Source: Spartobacteria bacterium (lineage in GTDB: Bacteria > Verrucomicrobiota > Verrucomicrobiia > Chthoniobacterales > Chthoniobacteraceae). From it: a DNA stretch of 9,290 nt. Location of the stretch: positions 1 through 9,290 of the forward strand of contig JANXZI010000618.1 in assembly GCA_025355595.1 (NCBI GenBank). Direction: 5' to 3'. Under the pieces are notes generated by a model that was not told the DNA's origin, ran no database searches, and worked only from the letters and a program-made list of their open reading frames with translations. Positions within the stretch are counted from its first letter, which is position 1, and each line of letters starts with the position of its first letter. Below, piece by piece: positions 1 through 6,586 of this stretch. The position numbers and the translations under genes are program-made.

Positions 1-159
1 GGCGGGGCGCCGCGCGGGATTCCTGTCGAGGCAGCTCAGGATCAGTGATGCAACGTCCGCCGGGATTTCAGTCACGATTTCGCGCGGGTCAGGCGCGGCT
101 GGCCTCACATTGGAAGCGGCTTCGTCCGGGGGAAATGGAAAGCAGTGAGTGGCCGAGAG
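1..159 (-). pseudogene. Kinase C-lobe continuation in the shifted frame, cut by the window edge
   Basis: Reading on the minus strand from 159 to 1 gives 53 open codons that complete the kinase. They start LSATHCFPFPPDE and include IPADVASLILSCLDRNP, followed by ARRPA. The xxLIxxCLxxNPxxRP pattern is the classic subdomain XI of Hanks kinases. Joined to subdomain IX at the T run complementary to 160-164, one extra T (T5 to T6) gives an uninterrupted AFFLSATHCFPF. I therefore read this as the true C-terminus of the kinase, displaced by a single-base deletion. That deletion could be a sequencing or assembly error in a homopolymer, or a genuine inactivating mutation. The end of the gene lies beyond the left edge. 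Confidence 0.8.
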
Positions 160-914
160 AAAAAGGCGACGCCGAAGGCATAGACATCCGTCGCGACGGT
201 GCGCGCCGGGTGGCCGGAAAACATTTCCGGCGCGAGAAAACCACGCGTGCCTGCGAGTGTCATCTCATCCGCCACATCATCGGGCGAAAGGGCGAGGCCG
301 AAGTCCGCCACCTTTGCCGCGCCGTCGGGACCGAGCAGGATGTTCTGCGGTTTCAGATCGCCATGCACGAGGCCTGCAAAGGTGAGGCCGCGCGCGATGC
401 CGAGAGCGGTGCGCAGCGTCGTGCGCCAGTCGGTCGTGCGCGCGATGATTTCATCCACGAGGCTGCGCGCCTCGGGGATGTACTCGAGCACGAGAAATGG
501 CAGGCGGTTATGCTCCACGACGCCATACGCGAACACGAGATTCGGGTGCGGGCCGAGCGCGACGCAGTGCGCGGCCTCAGCGATGAATCTCTCGCGCAAT
601 TCCAAATTGGCGAGATGGCGCGGGAGCGGAGTCTTGAGCGCGACCATCTTTCCGATGCGCGCATATCCCTCGGGGCCGAGCTGGTGGCAGATGTAGACCA
701 GCCCGAATCCGCCACGAAAAATCTTCCGCACCTCGTAGCGCCCGCCGATGGTTTCCCCTGGCTGGAATGGAGCGCCCTCGATCTGCTCACAGTCGCTGCG
801 GAGCGCTTCGAGCACGGCGTCTTCGCGCTGCGTGAGCAGGGTCGCGCCGAAAAGCCGCGCCAGATCGCGGGCAGGGACGGCCGTTCCATCAGCCTCATCG
901 TCGCGGATCGTCAT
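105..914 (-). CDS. Serine/threonine protein kinase, C-terminal lobe frameshifted
   Basis: Cytoplasmic Hanks-type protein kinase, phosphorylating Ser/Thr of unknown targets. In the 269 codons that read from ATG 914: an N-terminal extension of about 55 residues; a nucleotide-loop RGGFGLVY (67-74); the ATP lysine in VALK (K94); a probable helix-C glutamate (E113); the catalytic loop HGDLKPQN (184-191) with D186, K188 and N191; DFG (204-206); and APE (228-230). Subdomain IX (DVYAFGVAFF, 243-252) is followed by 17 unrelated residues and a stop at 105. This is where the rest of the C-lobe should be, and that sequence is found one frame over (see the 1-159 entry). Two departures from consensus: HRD is HGD, a non-RD kinase, and the first glycine of GxGxxG is Phe66. 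No membrane segment is seen before the break. It is divergent from the small secreted-protein pair at 1065. The kinase assignment is firm; whether the gene is intact is not. Confidence 0.88.
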   Translation of the reverse strand: MTIRDDEADGTAVPARDLARLFGATLLTQREDAVLEALRSDCEQIEGAPFQPGETIGGRYEVRKIFRGGFGLVYICHQLGPEGYARIGKMVALKTPLPRHLANLELRERFIAEAAHCVALGPHPNLVFAYGVVEHNRLPFLVLEYIPEARSLVDEIIARTTDWRTTLRTALGIARGLTFAGLVHGDLKPQNILLGPDGAAKVADFGLALSPDDVADEMTLAGTRGFLAPEMFSGHPARTVATDVYAFGVAFFSRPLTAFHFPRTKPLPM

Positions 915-927
915 AGGCGGGACGGTA

Positions 928-986
928 GATTTTTTCCCGGTGACTCAAAGCGTAAAACCACATGGCTGCGGTCTCGGGAAAAAATC
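928..986. repeat. Perfect 12-bp inverted repeat in divergent intergenic region
   Basis: GATTTTTTCCCG at 928-939 and its exact reverse complement CGGGAAAAAATC at 975-986 flank a 35-bp spacer. The repeat lies in the 150-bp gap between the divergent kinase (start 914) and the small secreted-protein gene (start 1065). The left arm begins 14 bp upstream of the kinase ATG. It could be an operator pair acting on one or both genes, or a long-loop hairpin in a 5' leader. No clear -35/-10 pair could be picked out in this gap. The repeat itself is certain; its function is inferred. Confidence 0.5.
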
Positions 987-1064
987 TGCACTGGCGCGCA
1001 GAGTCCGACCGGATGCAGGTAAGTAAGCTGTGAACCAGACTCTAATTCAACCAACCATCCATTC

Positions 1065-1301
1065 ATGAAAACCTCACTCCTTGCCCTGTTCACCACGATG
1101 CTCATCACCACCGCGTCCGCCGCGCCGCTTTCGCCCGGCATGTCCGCAGCCATCGGCGGCGGTGTCGCTGCCACGAACCAATTGCACGCGACGACCGCAT
1201 CCGGTCTCACCGTCACTCCGCTCGCACCGCGCATCACGCTCGCCGTGCCGGTTGCCCCGGTGCCAGTCTTCATCGCGCCTGTCGCGGTCCGCGCCCGCTG
1301 A
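1065..1301 (+). CDS. Small secreted protein of unknown function
   Basis: Predicted 78-residue exported protein. Residues 1-20 (MKTSLLALFTTMLITTASAA) form a short signal peptide with a basic start, hydrophobic core and an A-x-A type cleavage site near 19-20. The mature part is about 58 residues, rich in Ala, Val, Pro and Thr, with a Pro/Val-rich C-terminal half (LAVPVAPVPVFIAP) and no cysteine. I recognise no family. It may be a small surface or periplasmic peptide. The ATG at 1065 is preceded by a 26-nt stretch with no G (1039-1064) and no Shine-Dalgarno sequence. The next gene starts 51 bp downstream with the same ATGAAAACC beginning, suggesting a two-gene transcript. Main support is the signal peptide and the paired context; a reading frame this short in GC-rich DNA could be spurious. 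Confidence 0.6.
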   Translation: MKTSLLALFTTMLITTASAAPLSPGMSAAIGGGVAATNQLHATTASGLTVTPLAPRITLAVPVAPVPVFIAPVAVRAR

Positions 1302-1352
1302 ATCCCGCACGTTGCTTCGCAGTCAAAATCCCAAACCTCAAATCACACACCG

Positions 1353-1745
1353 ATGAAAACCATTCTCCGCCGCCACGCCTTCCCATCAGCACTTGCTGCG
1401 GCATTGCTTGCCATATCCGTGAGTATTCCAGCCTTCGCCGCATCCAGCGGCACACTGCCACAGGCGATTGTTCCGCTCCCGTTTGCAGATGCCGCACCGG
1501 CCGATGAAATCACCCGCACGGGTGTGCTTGAACGCCACGTCGCCATCGGTGGCGAGACCACCGGCTGGGTGCTGCGCGACGAGAAGGGCAAAAAGCTCGA
1601 ACTCAGTCTGCCGCCCGCAGCCTTCGCAACCATTCGCGAAGGGATGCATGTGGTGATCAAAGGAAAGCTTGGCACCAAAAAATATCTTGAGCGTGGCGAG
1701 GTGAGCATATTCCACGTCCGCGAAATCAGCGAAATCGTGCGTTGA
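1353..1745 (+). CDS. Secreted small beta-rich (OB-fold-like) protein, function unknown
   Basis: Predicted 130-residue exported protein. The signal peptide spans about residues 1-29: basic MKTILRRH, then an Ala/Leu core ending SIPAFA, with cleavage before ASSG. A linker follows to about residue 50. A single compact domain (about 53-130) then shows alternating beta-strand patterns: TRTGVLERHV, TTGWVLRDEKGKKLELSL, GMHVVIKGKLGTKKYLERG and EVSIFHVREI. This strand, glycine-turn, strand layout resembles small OB-fold-like periplasmic domains, but I cannot name a family from sequence alone. No catalytic residues or cysteines stand out. Its ATG follows a 29-nt G-free leader (1323-1351) without a Shine-Dalgarno sequence. 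It probably shares a transcript with the 78-residue gene upstream and converges on the methyltransferase gene, with only 20 bp between the two stops. Confidence 0.8.
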   Translation: MKTILRRHAFPSALAAALLAISVSIPAFAASSGTLPQAIVPLPFADAAPADEITRTGVLERHVAIGGETTGWVLRDEKGKKLELSLPPAAFATIREGMHVVIKGKLGTKKYLERGEVSIFHVREISEIVR

Positions 1746-1768
1746 CGTGCTTGGCTGCGTGCGCGTCA
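1743..1768. terminator. Possible bidirectional hairpin between convergent genes
   Basis: TGACGTGC (1743-1750) pairs with GCGCGTCA (1761-1768) over eight base pairs, one of them G-U (G-T in DNA), around a 10-nt loop. The arms contain the TGA stop of the plus-strand gene (1743-1745) and the TGA stop of the minus-strand methyltransferase (1768-1766). There is no T-tract on either side, so it is not a standard intrinsic terminator. It could still help end transcription or protect both 3' ends. Confidence 0.35.
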
Positions 1769-2638
1769 GCGTCCCGCCTTACATGTCCACCGGCAGAAGC
1801 TGCCGCTCGGGACGGGCAGCGTCCCGGCGTCGCCGTGCAGAAGCATTTCGCCGTGGTGCAGCGTTCCATTTTCGCCGAATGCCTGAAGGAGCAAATGATG
1901 CAGCGAGATGGGCGTGAGTTCCGGCGTGTGGCAGGAGATGAGCACGCCGATCGGCGCGGCGCTGAACAACTGCGCGAGGAGCGAGAGCAGCTTCGGCAGA
2001 TCATTTTCGATTTTGAAAATCTCGCCCTTCGCGCCGCGCCCGTAGCTCGGCGGGTCGAGGATGAGCAGGTCGTAGCGCTGCCCGCGGCGCAACTCGCGCT
2101 CGAGGAATCTCGTCACGTCGTCCACGATCCAGCGGATCGGTTTTTCCCGCAGTCCGTTCAGCTCCGCATTTTTCCGCGCCCACTCGACCATGCCCTTCGA
2201 GGCATCCACATGGCACACCTCCGCGCCCGCGCGCGCGGCGGCGAGCGTACTGCCGCCCGAGTATGCGAAGAGATTCAGCACGCGCGGCGCGCGCTCGTGG
2301 GCCGCGCGGAATTCGGCGCAATCGTGCGCGATGCGCTGCCACTGCTCGCGCTGTTCGGGGAAAATCCCGAGGTGCCCGAAGTCGGTCGAACTGAGCTGGA
2401 ATGCAATGCCGTCCACCTCGATGCCCCATGTCGCGGGCAGCTTCTCGCGCCCCTGCCAGCGGTTGCCATTTTCGCGGGAAAAAGTCGCCGTCGCCGTGCG
2501 CCATAGATCGGGCCGCGACTGACGCCACACTGCCTGCGCGCAAGGCCTCGCGAGCACGATGTCTCCGAAGCGCTCGAGTTTCTGGAACCCGCCGCTGTCG
2601 AGCAGTTGATAATCAGAGGTGTGCAGTGCGATGCGCAC
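1766..2638 (-). CDS. Class I SAM-dependent methyltransferase, RlmI/COG1092-like
   Basis: Cytoplasmic methyltransferase transferring a methyl group from S-adenosylmethionine, most likely to rRNA given its relatives; the substrate is not shown by the sequence. From GTG 2638 it is 290 residues. An N-terminal segment (HTSDYQLLDSGGFQKLERFGD, 6-26) precedes the Rossmann domain: SAM motif I VLNLFAYSGGST (120-131), acidic D145 in VDASKG at the end of strand 2, DD (173-174), then LDPPSYGRG (194-202), the DPPSY catalytic motif of this group. There is no N-terminal PUA domain, unlike RlmI. The start is uncertain: GTG 2638 fits the family N-terminus (VRIALHTSDYQLLD), while in-frame TTG codons at 2668 and 2671 would add 10-11 residues. 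Further upstream the frame only shadows the cytochrome gene. It is last in the minus-strand block, 71 bp after the cytochrome stop, and looks functionally unrelated to its neighbours. Confidence 0.88.
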   Translation of the reverse strand: MRIALHTSDYQLLDSGGFQKLERFGDIVLARPCAQAVWRQSRPDLWRTATATFSRENGNRWQGREKLPATWGIEVDGIAFQLSSTDFGHLGIFPEQREQWQRIAHDCAEFRAAHERAPRVLNLFAYSGGSTLAAARAGAEVCHVDASKGMVEWARKNAELNGLREKPIRWIVDDVTRFLERELRRGQRYDLLILDPPSYGRGAKGEIFKIENDLPKLLSLLAQLFSAAPIGVLISCHTPELTPISLHHLLLQAFGENGTLHHGEMLLHGDAGTLPVPSGSFCRWTCKAGR

Positions 2639-2674
2639 TTCATGCCAGACGCGCCGCGGCGGGCGCAACAAAGG

Positions 2675-2698
2675 AGGCGGAGTTTTGCAGCACCGCCT
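2675..2698 (-). other. Weak intercistronic hairpin before the methyltransferase
   Basis: AGGCGG (2675-2680) and CCGCCT (2693-2698) are complementary around a 12-nt loop, in the 71-bp gap between the cytochrome stop (2710) and the methyltransferase start (2638). On the minus strand the stem is followed by a short T-containing stretch (CCTTTGTTG), which is not a strong terminator tail. It might reduce read-through into the methyltransferase or mark an RNA-processing site. The stem is short and the region GC-rich, so chance is a real alternative. Confidence 0.25.
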
Positions 2699-2709
2699 AC
2701 GTTGTCCCG

Positions 2710-5100
2710 CTAGCGTCCGAGCGATTGCAGCAGTTGCTGCGCGTCCTGGTAATCCGGCTGAATCGCCAATGCGCGCTTCGCAGCTTCGCGTGCCTCCGCG
2801 ATCTGTCGCAGCCGCGCGTGAATCGTCGCGCGGGCAAACGGAATCCGGGCATCGCGCGGGTCGGCAGTTTCCGCGCTGCGCAGCGATTGAATCGCCGCAT
2901 CCGTCTCGCCGAGCGCATTGCGAGCGAGGCCGAGATTGTACCACGCGCGCGCGTGCTTCGGGTCCACCTTCACTGTCTCCTCAAATTCCTTCACCGCATT
3001 CTGCATGTTGCCCGACTCGTTCCACGCGAGCGCGAGCTTGAAGTGAAACTCCGCCTGCTTCGGCTCCAGCGTTACAGCTTCCCGCATCTGCGTGAGAGCC
3101 TCCGCCGTACGTCCCACCGAGCTGAGCAGGATCGCATACTCATGCCGGATGCCGCCCGAATTTGGATCCCACGAAACAGCGCGTTCAAAATGCTTCAGTG
3201 CGCCCGCAGGGTCGCCGTGGGCCTGCGCCCATGCGCCTTTCTGAAGCTGCCCCGTCGGCTGATCCGCAGCGAGGTCCAGCGCGTGCATCACCTCGCGCGA
3301 TGCGCGCGACGCCGGATCGAGCGGCTGGTGCAGCGCCGATGCGGCCGCGACACGCACCGCGCGCTCGGGGTCCTCCAGCCGTCGCGTGAGCACTTGCCGC
3401 GCGGCCGCGGCCTCCGCGCCGCTGACGGATTCGAGCGCTTGCACCGCCGCGGTTCGCACGAGCGGGTCGGCGTGCTGCGAGTATTCGAGAAATGCGCGCG
3501 CCACTTCCGGCTCGCCGCTCCACGGCGCGAGCAGACGGAGGAGCGACGCTTTCCAATACCCGTTCGGCTCCTCCCGCATCAGCGCGAGCAGCGGCGCGGA
3601 TGAACCGCCCGGATTTGCACGCGCCTCCGCGACCCGCAGCGCACGCTCGCGCGAGGGACGCTTCATTTTTTCGCCCCACCATTTCTCCGTCGCGGCGAGC
3701 GACCAGTCGGCGTCCTTGTCCGTGTGGCATTTGTTGCACGCGTTCGGCGTGCCCGTATTTTTTGTGAGCAGCGGATCGGGGATCGTGAAGCCGTGATCAT
3801 GCCGCCCGTGCCGTTGCATGTACGATGTGACTGGCATGTGGCAATTCACGCACTGCGCGCCCGCGCTGTCCGCCTTGTGAAAGCTGTGCGCGACCGGATC
3901 GATCACCGGCGCGATCACCGTGCTCCCGGGAATCTGGCCCGGCGCGCCGGTGTGGCAGCGCAGGCACAGCGCATTGCCGGGCAGCCGCGGCTTTGCGGCG
4001 TGTGGGTCGTGGCAGTCCACGCAGCGCACCCCTGCCGTGTGCATCTTGCTGCCGTGAAAGGAGCCGTATTCGTAAAGCTCATCGCGGATTTGTCCGTCGG
4101 GAAAATACAGATCGCTCTCGTCCACCGTCGAGAGTTGGAAGTGGTGCGCAAAAGAATCGCCCGGCACAAAATCCCCCGTGAGTTCGCGCCGTCGCGCATG
4201 GCACGAGCCGCACGTGTCGAATGTCTGATCGCGCGTCAATTTTTTAACAGTCGGGTCCGGCTCCTTGCTGTTCGGATACTGCTTCCGCCATTCCACGTGC
4301 GCCTTCATCGGCCCGTGGCACGACTCGCAGCCGACGCTCATCTCCGCCATCGTCGTGTGGTAAACATCCGCCGCCTCGTCATAGTTTTTCCGCAGGCGCG
4401 TGTTGTGGCAGTTCGCACACATCGCATTCCAGGACATGCCGCGCCCCGTCCAGTGCCCCCATTCGCCGGGCGTGCGATCCTCGTTTCCGTAAACATCGAA
4501 CCAATCGTTCCGCTTCGGATCAAATGCGACCTCCAGCGTCTGGAAACGCCCGCCCGGCCGCTCGACGAGATACTGCCGCAGCGGATCGTGGCCGATGACG
4601 CGCGCGATCGGATACGCCTCATGCTTGTTGTCAAAACCGAGCGTCTTCACCACAGGCTTCCCGTCCACTTGCGTCGCAGACGAGTCCTGCGTGCCGTGGT
4701 GAAAAGTGCGTTCCGGCGAGAATGCCGCAGTGTCGAGCGCCGCATTCGGCAGCCGCTCGGCGTTGCCATGATTCGACTTCGCCCACGACTCAAACTGCGT
4801 CGCATGGCACTCGCGGCAGCTCTGCGATCCCGCGTACCGTGCGAAGACCTGCGCCTCCGGTTCAAGCAGCGGCGGCATGGCGGGCGTTGGTTTCAGCTCC
4901 GGTGTCGTTGCAGTCTTTTCCGCGCGCTGCCCCGGTGCCGTGGATGGCGTCTCGCCGTGCTTGGCAAATTTCCACCATGCAACCGCGCCCATGATTGCGA
5001 CGACCGCGGCCACGCACGCCAACACCGCGCCGCGCGAACTGCGCGGTGCCGCCGGTGGGATCGGAACTGGAGGTTGCGCGTCGCTGCGCTTTTTCGCCAT
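2710..5100 (-). CDS. Octaheme c-type cytochrome with HEAT and TPR repeats, membrane-anchored
   Basis: Periplasmic electron-transfer protein of the cytochrome c554-like multiheme/TPR family. From ATG 5100 it is 796 residues. One N-terminal transmembrane anchor (about 25-43) is followed by a Pro/Thr-rich linker. The heme domain has eight CXXCH sites, at C95, C228, C258, C297, C360, C379, C417 and C455. Flanking motifs are typical of the family: HWTGRGMSWNAMCANCH, RKNYDEAADVY, CESCHGP, DGQIRDELYEYGSF, GVRCVDCHDPH, CVNCHMP and TPNACNKCH. Extra histidines, such as SNHGN near 111 and RHGRHDHGF near 430-437, could be distal ligands. HEAT-like helices follow (about 495-600), then about five TPRs (615-796) that probably mediate protein contacts. 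An in-frame TTG at 5112 would add four residues; ATG is preferred. It lies 45 bp after the oxidoreductase stop, so co-transcription is likely. Its redox partner and substrate are unknown. Maturation needs export and heme-ligation machinery not present in this window. Confidence 0.95.
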   Translation of the reverse strand: MAKKRSDAQPPVPIPPAAPRSSRGAVLACVAAVVAIMGAVAWWKFAKHGETPSTAPGQRAEKTATTPELKPTPAMPPLLEPEAQVFARYAGSQSCRECHATQFESWAKSNHGNAERLPNAALDTAAFSPERTFHHGTQDSSATQVDGKPVVKTLGFDNKHEAYPIARVIGHDPLRQYLVERPGGRFQTLEVAFDPKRNDWFDVYGNEDRTPGEWGHWTGRGMSWNAMCANCHNTRLRKNYDEAADVYHTTMAEMSVGCESCHGPMKAHVEWRKQYPNSKEPDPTVKKLTRDQTFDTCGSCHARRRELTGDFVPGDSFAHHFQLSTVDESDLYFPDGQIRDELYEYGSFHGSKMHTAGVRCVDCHDPHAAKPRLPGNALCLRCHTGAPGQIPGSTVIAPVIDPVAHSFHKADSAGAQCVNCHMPVTSYMQRHGRHDHGFTIPDPLLTKNTGTPNACNKCHTDKDADWSLAATEKWWGEKMKRPSRERALRVAEARANPGGSSAPLLALMREEPNGYWKASLLRLLAPWSGEPEVARAFLEYSQHADPLVRTAAVQALESVSGAEAAAARQVLTRRLEDPERAVRVAAASALHQPLDPASRASREVMHALDLAADQPTGQLQKGAWAQAHGDPAGALKHFERAVSWDPNSGGIRHEYAILLSSVGRTAEALTQMREAVTLEPKQAEFHFKLALAWNESGNMQNAVKEFEETVKVDPKHARAWYNLGLARNALGETDAAIQSLRSAETADPRDARIPFARATIHARLRQIAEAREAAKRALAIQPDYQDAQQLLQSLGR

Positions 5101-5145
5101 GCGACGATTCAAGCTGCGCGGCTCAACTCATGTCGAGCCAGCGTC

Positions 5146-6474
5146 TCAGCTTGCCGCGTCGAGCTTCCAGCCCTCGCGATACGCCTTCGTGAGCAGCTTC
5201 GTCGCGGCCTCGGAATTTTTCACACGCAGGTTTTCCGCGTCCCATTCGAGGAGCTGTTCCGGCACGCGCGTGGCGACATTGCCGAGCAGTACGGCCTCCG
5301 CGAGCGGGCCGGCGTAGTGGAAGCCGTCGCTCGTCTTCGTGGAGCCGATCGCGCCCTCCACGAACGCGTGATAGTGACTTGAACTCGCGACCTTTTCGAT
5401 TTTGAAGTCCGCAAATTTCGCCACCGGATAAAGCGTCGGCAGCGCGACGTGCGGCAGGATCATCGTCCCGCCTTCGCCGATGAAAAGTGATCCTCCGCCG
5501 GGCATTTTCGCGTCCTCGGGCATCTGCGTGAGCGCGTGGTCGGGCTGGCGTCCTCCGTCGTACCAGGTGAGCGGCAGCGTCTTTTCCGCCGTCCATCTGG
5601 TGCCGGGAAAAATGTAGTTCACCGTCTCCGACGCAGGCCACGTCTCCTCGTTCAGCCCAGTGTTTTCCGCGCGGATGCTGATCGTCGCGGTGAGTTCCAG
5701 CGCGGTGAAAACGGGGTCGAGGATGTGGCAGCCAAAGTCGCCCATCGTGCCGCCGCCGAAATCCTGCCAGTCGCGCCAATTGAACGGATGATAGAGATCC
5801 GGCTCGTAGTCGCGCATCGGCGCGGGGCCGATCCACAGATCCCAGTTCAGCGTCGCCGGCGGCACCGCGCCCGACGGCGCGGGGCGCTTCGAGAGGCCCG
5901 AGTATTTGTTGCCGGGATTTGGCTGCCATGAATGCACGGCTTTGATTTTCCCGATGACGCCGTCTTGGATCAGTTTCACGCCCGTGCGGTACGACTCGTG
6001 GCTGTGGATCTGGTTTCCCATCTGCGTGATCACCTTCGAAATTTCCGCCTGCCGCCGCATCTGCCGCACCTCCCACACCGTATGCGCGAGCGGCTTCTGG
6101 CAATGCACATGCTTGCGCAATTTCATCGCCGCCATCGCGACCGGCGCGTGCCAGTGATCCGGCGTCGAGACCGTCACTGCGTCGAACGTGTCGCTCAGTT
6201 TCGCAAACATCTCGCGCCAGTCCTGGTAGTGCGGCGTGCCGGGAAATTGCTTGTCCGCGTCGCGGAAACGCCCCGTGTCCACATCGCAGAACGCGACGAA
6301 CTTTGCCTGCGGATGCGAGCCCGTCCCCGCGATGTCGCTCAACCCTTTTCCCATGCAGCCGACGGCGACGATCTGCAGATTTGAGTTTGGATTCGCACAC
6401 CGCACGACTGCGGGAAACGAGAGCGCGGCGGCGGCGGCGGAAGTGCGGTGGAGAAAGGTGCGGCGTGTGAGCAT
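5146..6474 (-). CDS. Tat-exported Gfo/Idh/MocA family oxidoreductase
   Basis: NAD(P)-dependent oxidoreductase of the Gfo/Idh/MocA family, probably acting on a sugar or sugar-derived polyol; the substrate cannot be read from sequence. From ATG 6474 it is 442 residues. A twin-arginine signal (TRRTFLHR, 3-10, then an Ala-rich core) predicts folded export to the periplasm, as in glucose-fructose oxidoreductase. The Rossmann fold starts LQIVAVGCMGKG (33-44), with STPDHWHAP at 103-111. The family EKP appears as CQKPLAH (125-131), keeping K127; CQKPL is common in PVC members. The GTMGDFGCHILD segment (242-253) supplies the usual D246/H250 pair of the active site. The C-terminal part matches the family alpha/beta domain, and length is normal. 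An alternative ATG at 6516 would put 14 residues before the Tat signal and is less likely. The cytochrome follows after 45 bp; the propeller gene lies 112 bp upstream. Confidence 0.94.
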   Translation of the reverse strand: MLTRRTFLHRTSAAAAALSFPAVVRCANPNSNLQIVAVGCMGKGLSDIAGTGSHPQAKFVAFCDVDTGRFRDADKQFPGTPHYQDWREMFAKLSDTFDAVTVSTPDHWHAPVAMAAMKLRKHVHCQKPLAHTVWEVRQMRRQAEISKVITQMGNQIHSHESYRTGVKLIQDGVIGKIKAVHSWQPNPGNKYSGLSKRPAPSGAVPPATLNWDLWIGPAPMRDYEPDLYHPFNWRDWQDFGGGTMGDFGCHILDPVFTALELTATISIRAENTGLNEETWPASETVNYIFPGTRWTAEKTLPLTWYDGGRQPDHALTQMPEDAKMPGGGSLFIGEGGTMILPHVALPTLYPVAKFADFKIEKVASSSHYHAFVEGAIGSTKTSDGFHYAGPLAEAVLLGNVATRVPEQLLEWDAENLRVKNSEAATKLLTKAYREGWKLDAAS

Positions 6475-6586
6475 GGAGGACGGGCGTGGGTCTTTTTTTC
6501 CGAATAACAGAATCACCCGCGGGATTCAGACGCCTTAGCAGCCGGTCGAAATAGCCTCACGCAAAGGTCGCAGGCCGCGCACGGGC
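6475..6586. other. 112-bp gap between propeller and oxidoreductase genes
   Basis: The widest gap inside the minus-strand block. It contains an 8-bp palindrome CCCGCGGG (around 6516-6523) and, near the oxidoreductase start on the minus strand, a run of seven As followed by a C-rich stretch just before the ATG. There is no Shine-Dalgarno sequence and no convincing terminator. The gap is long enough for an internal promoter, but I cannot identify a reliable -35/-10 pair, so whether the oxidoreductase is transcribed separately is open. Confidence 0.35.

Noticed and set aside
45..1022. Long plus-strand open frame opposite the kinase
   Set aside because: The minus strand carries clear kinase motifs here; the plus frame is Arg/Ala/Glu-rich without any domain and reflects GC-rich codon bias.
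987..1064. Candidate promoter for the small secreted-protein genes
   Set aside because: No pair of boxes with acceptable spacing and sequence was found; calling one would be guesswork.
2639..2944. Extension of the methyltransferase frame upstream to 2944
   Set aside because: This part overlaps the TPR end of the cytochrome, and its translation is a Cys/Arg-rich shadow; the family N-terminus starts near the GTG at 2638.
2615..5112. Heme-motif repeats considered as a possible DNA repeat array
   Set aside because: The recurring GTGGCA-type signals are CXXCH codons with irregular spacing, not a CRISPR or tandem repeat.
3724..5382. 552-codon plus-strand open frame opposite the cytochrome
   Set aside because: Extremely Arg-rich and lacking domains; it spans the cytochrome start and the oxidoreductase end, as expected for a shadow frame.
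5123..6400. 425-codon minus-strand frame overlapping the oxidoreductase
   Set aside because: Low-complexity Arg-rich translation; the Gfo/Idh frame from 6474 has Tat, Rossmann and active-site motifs.
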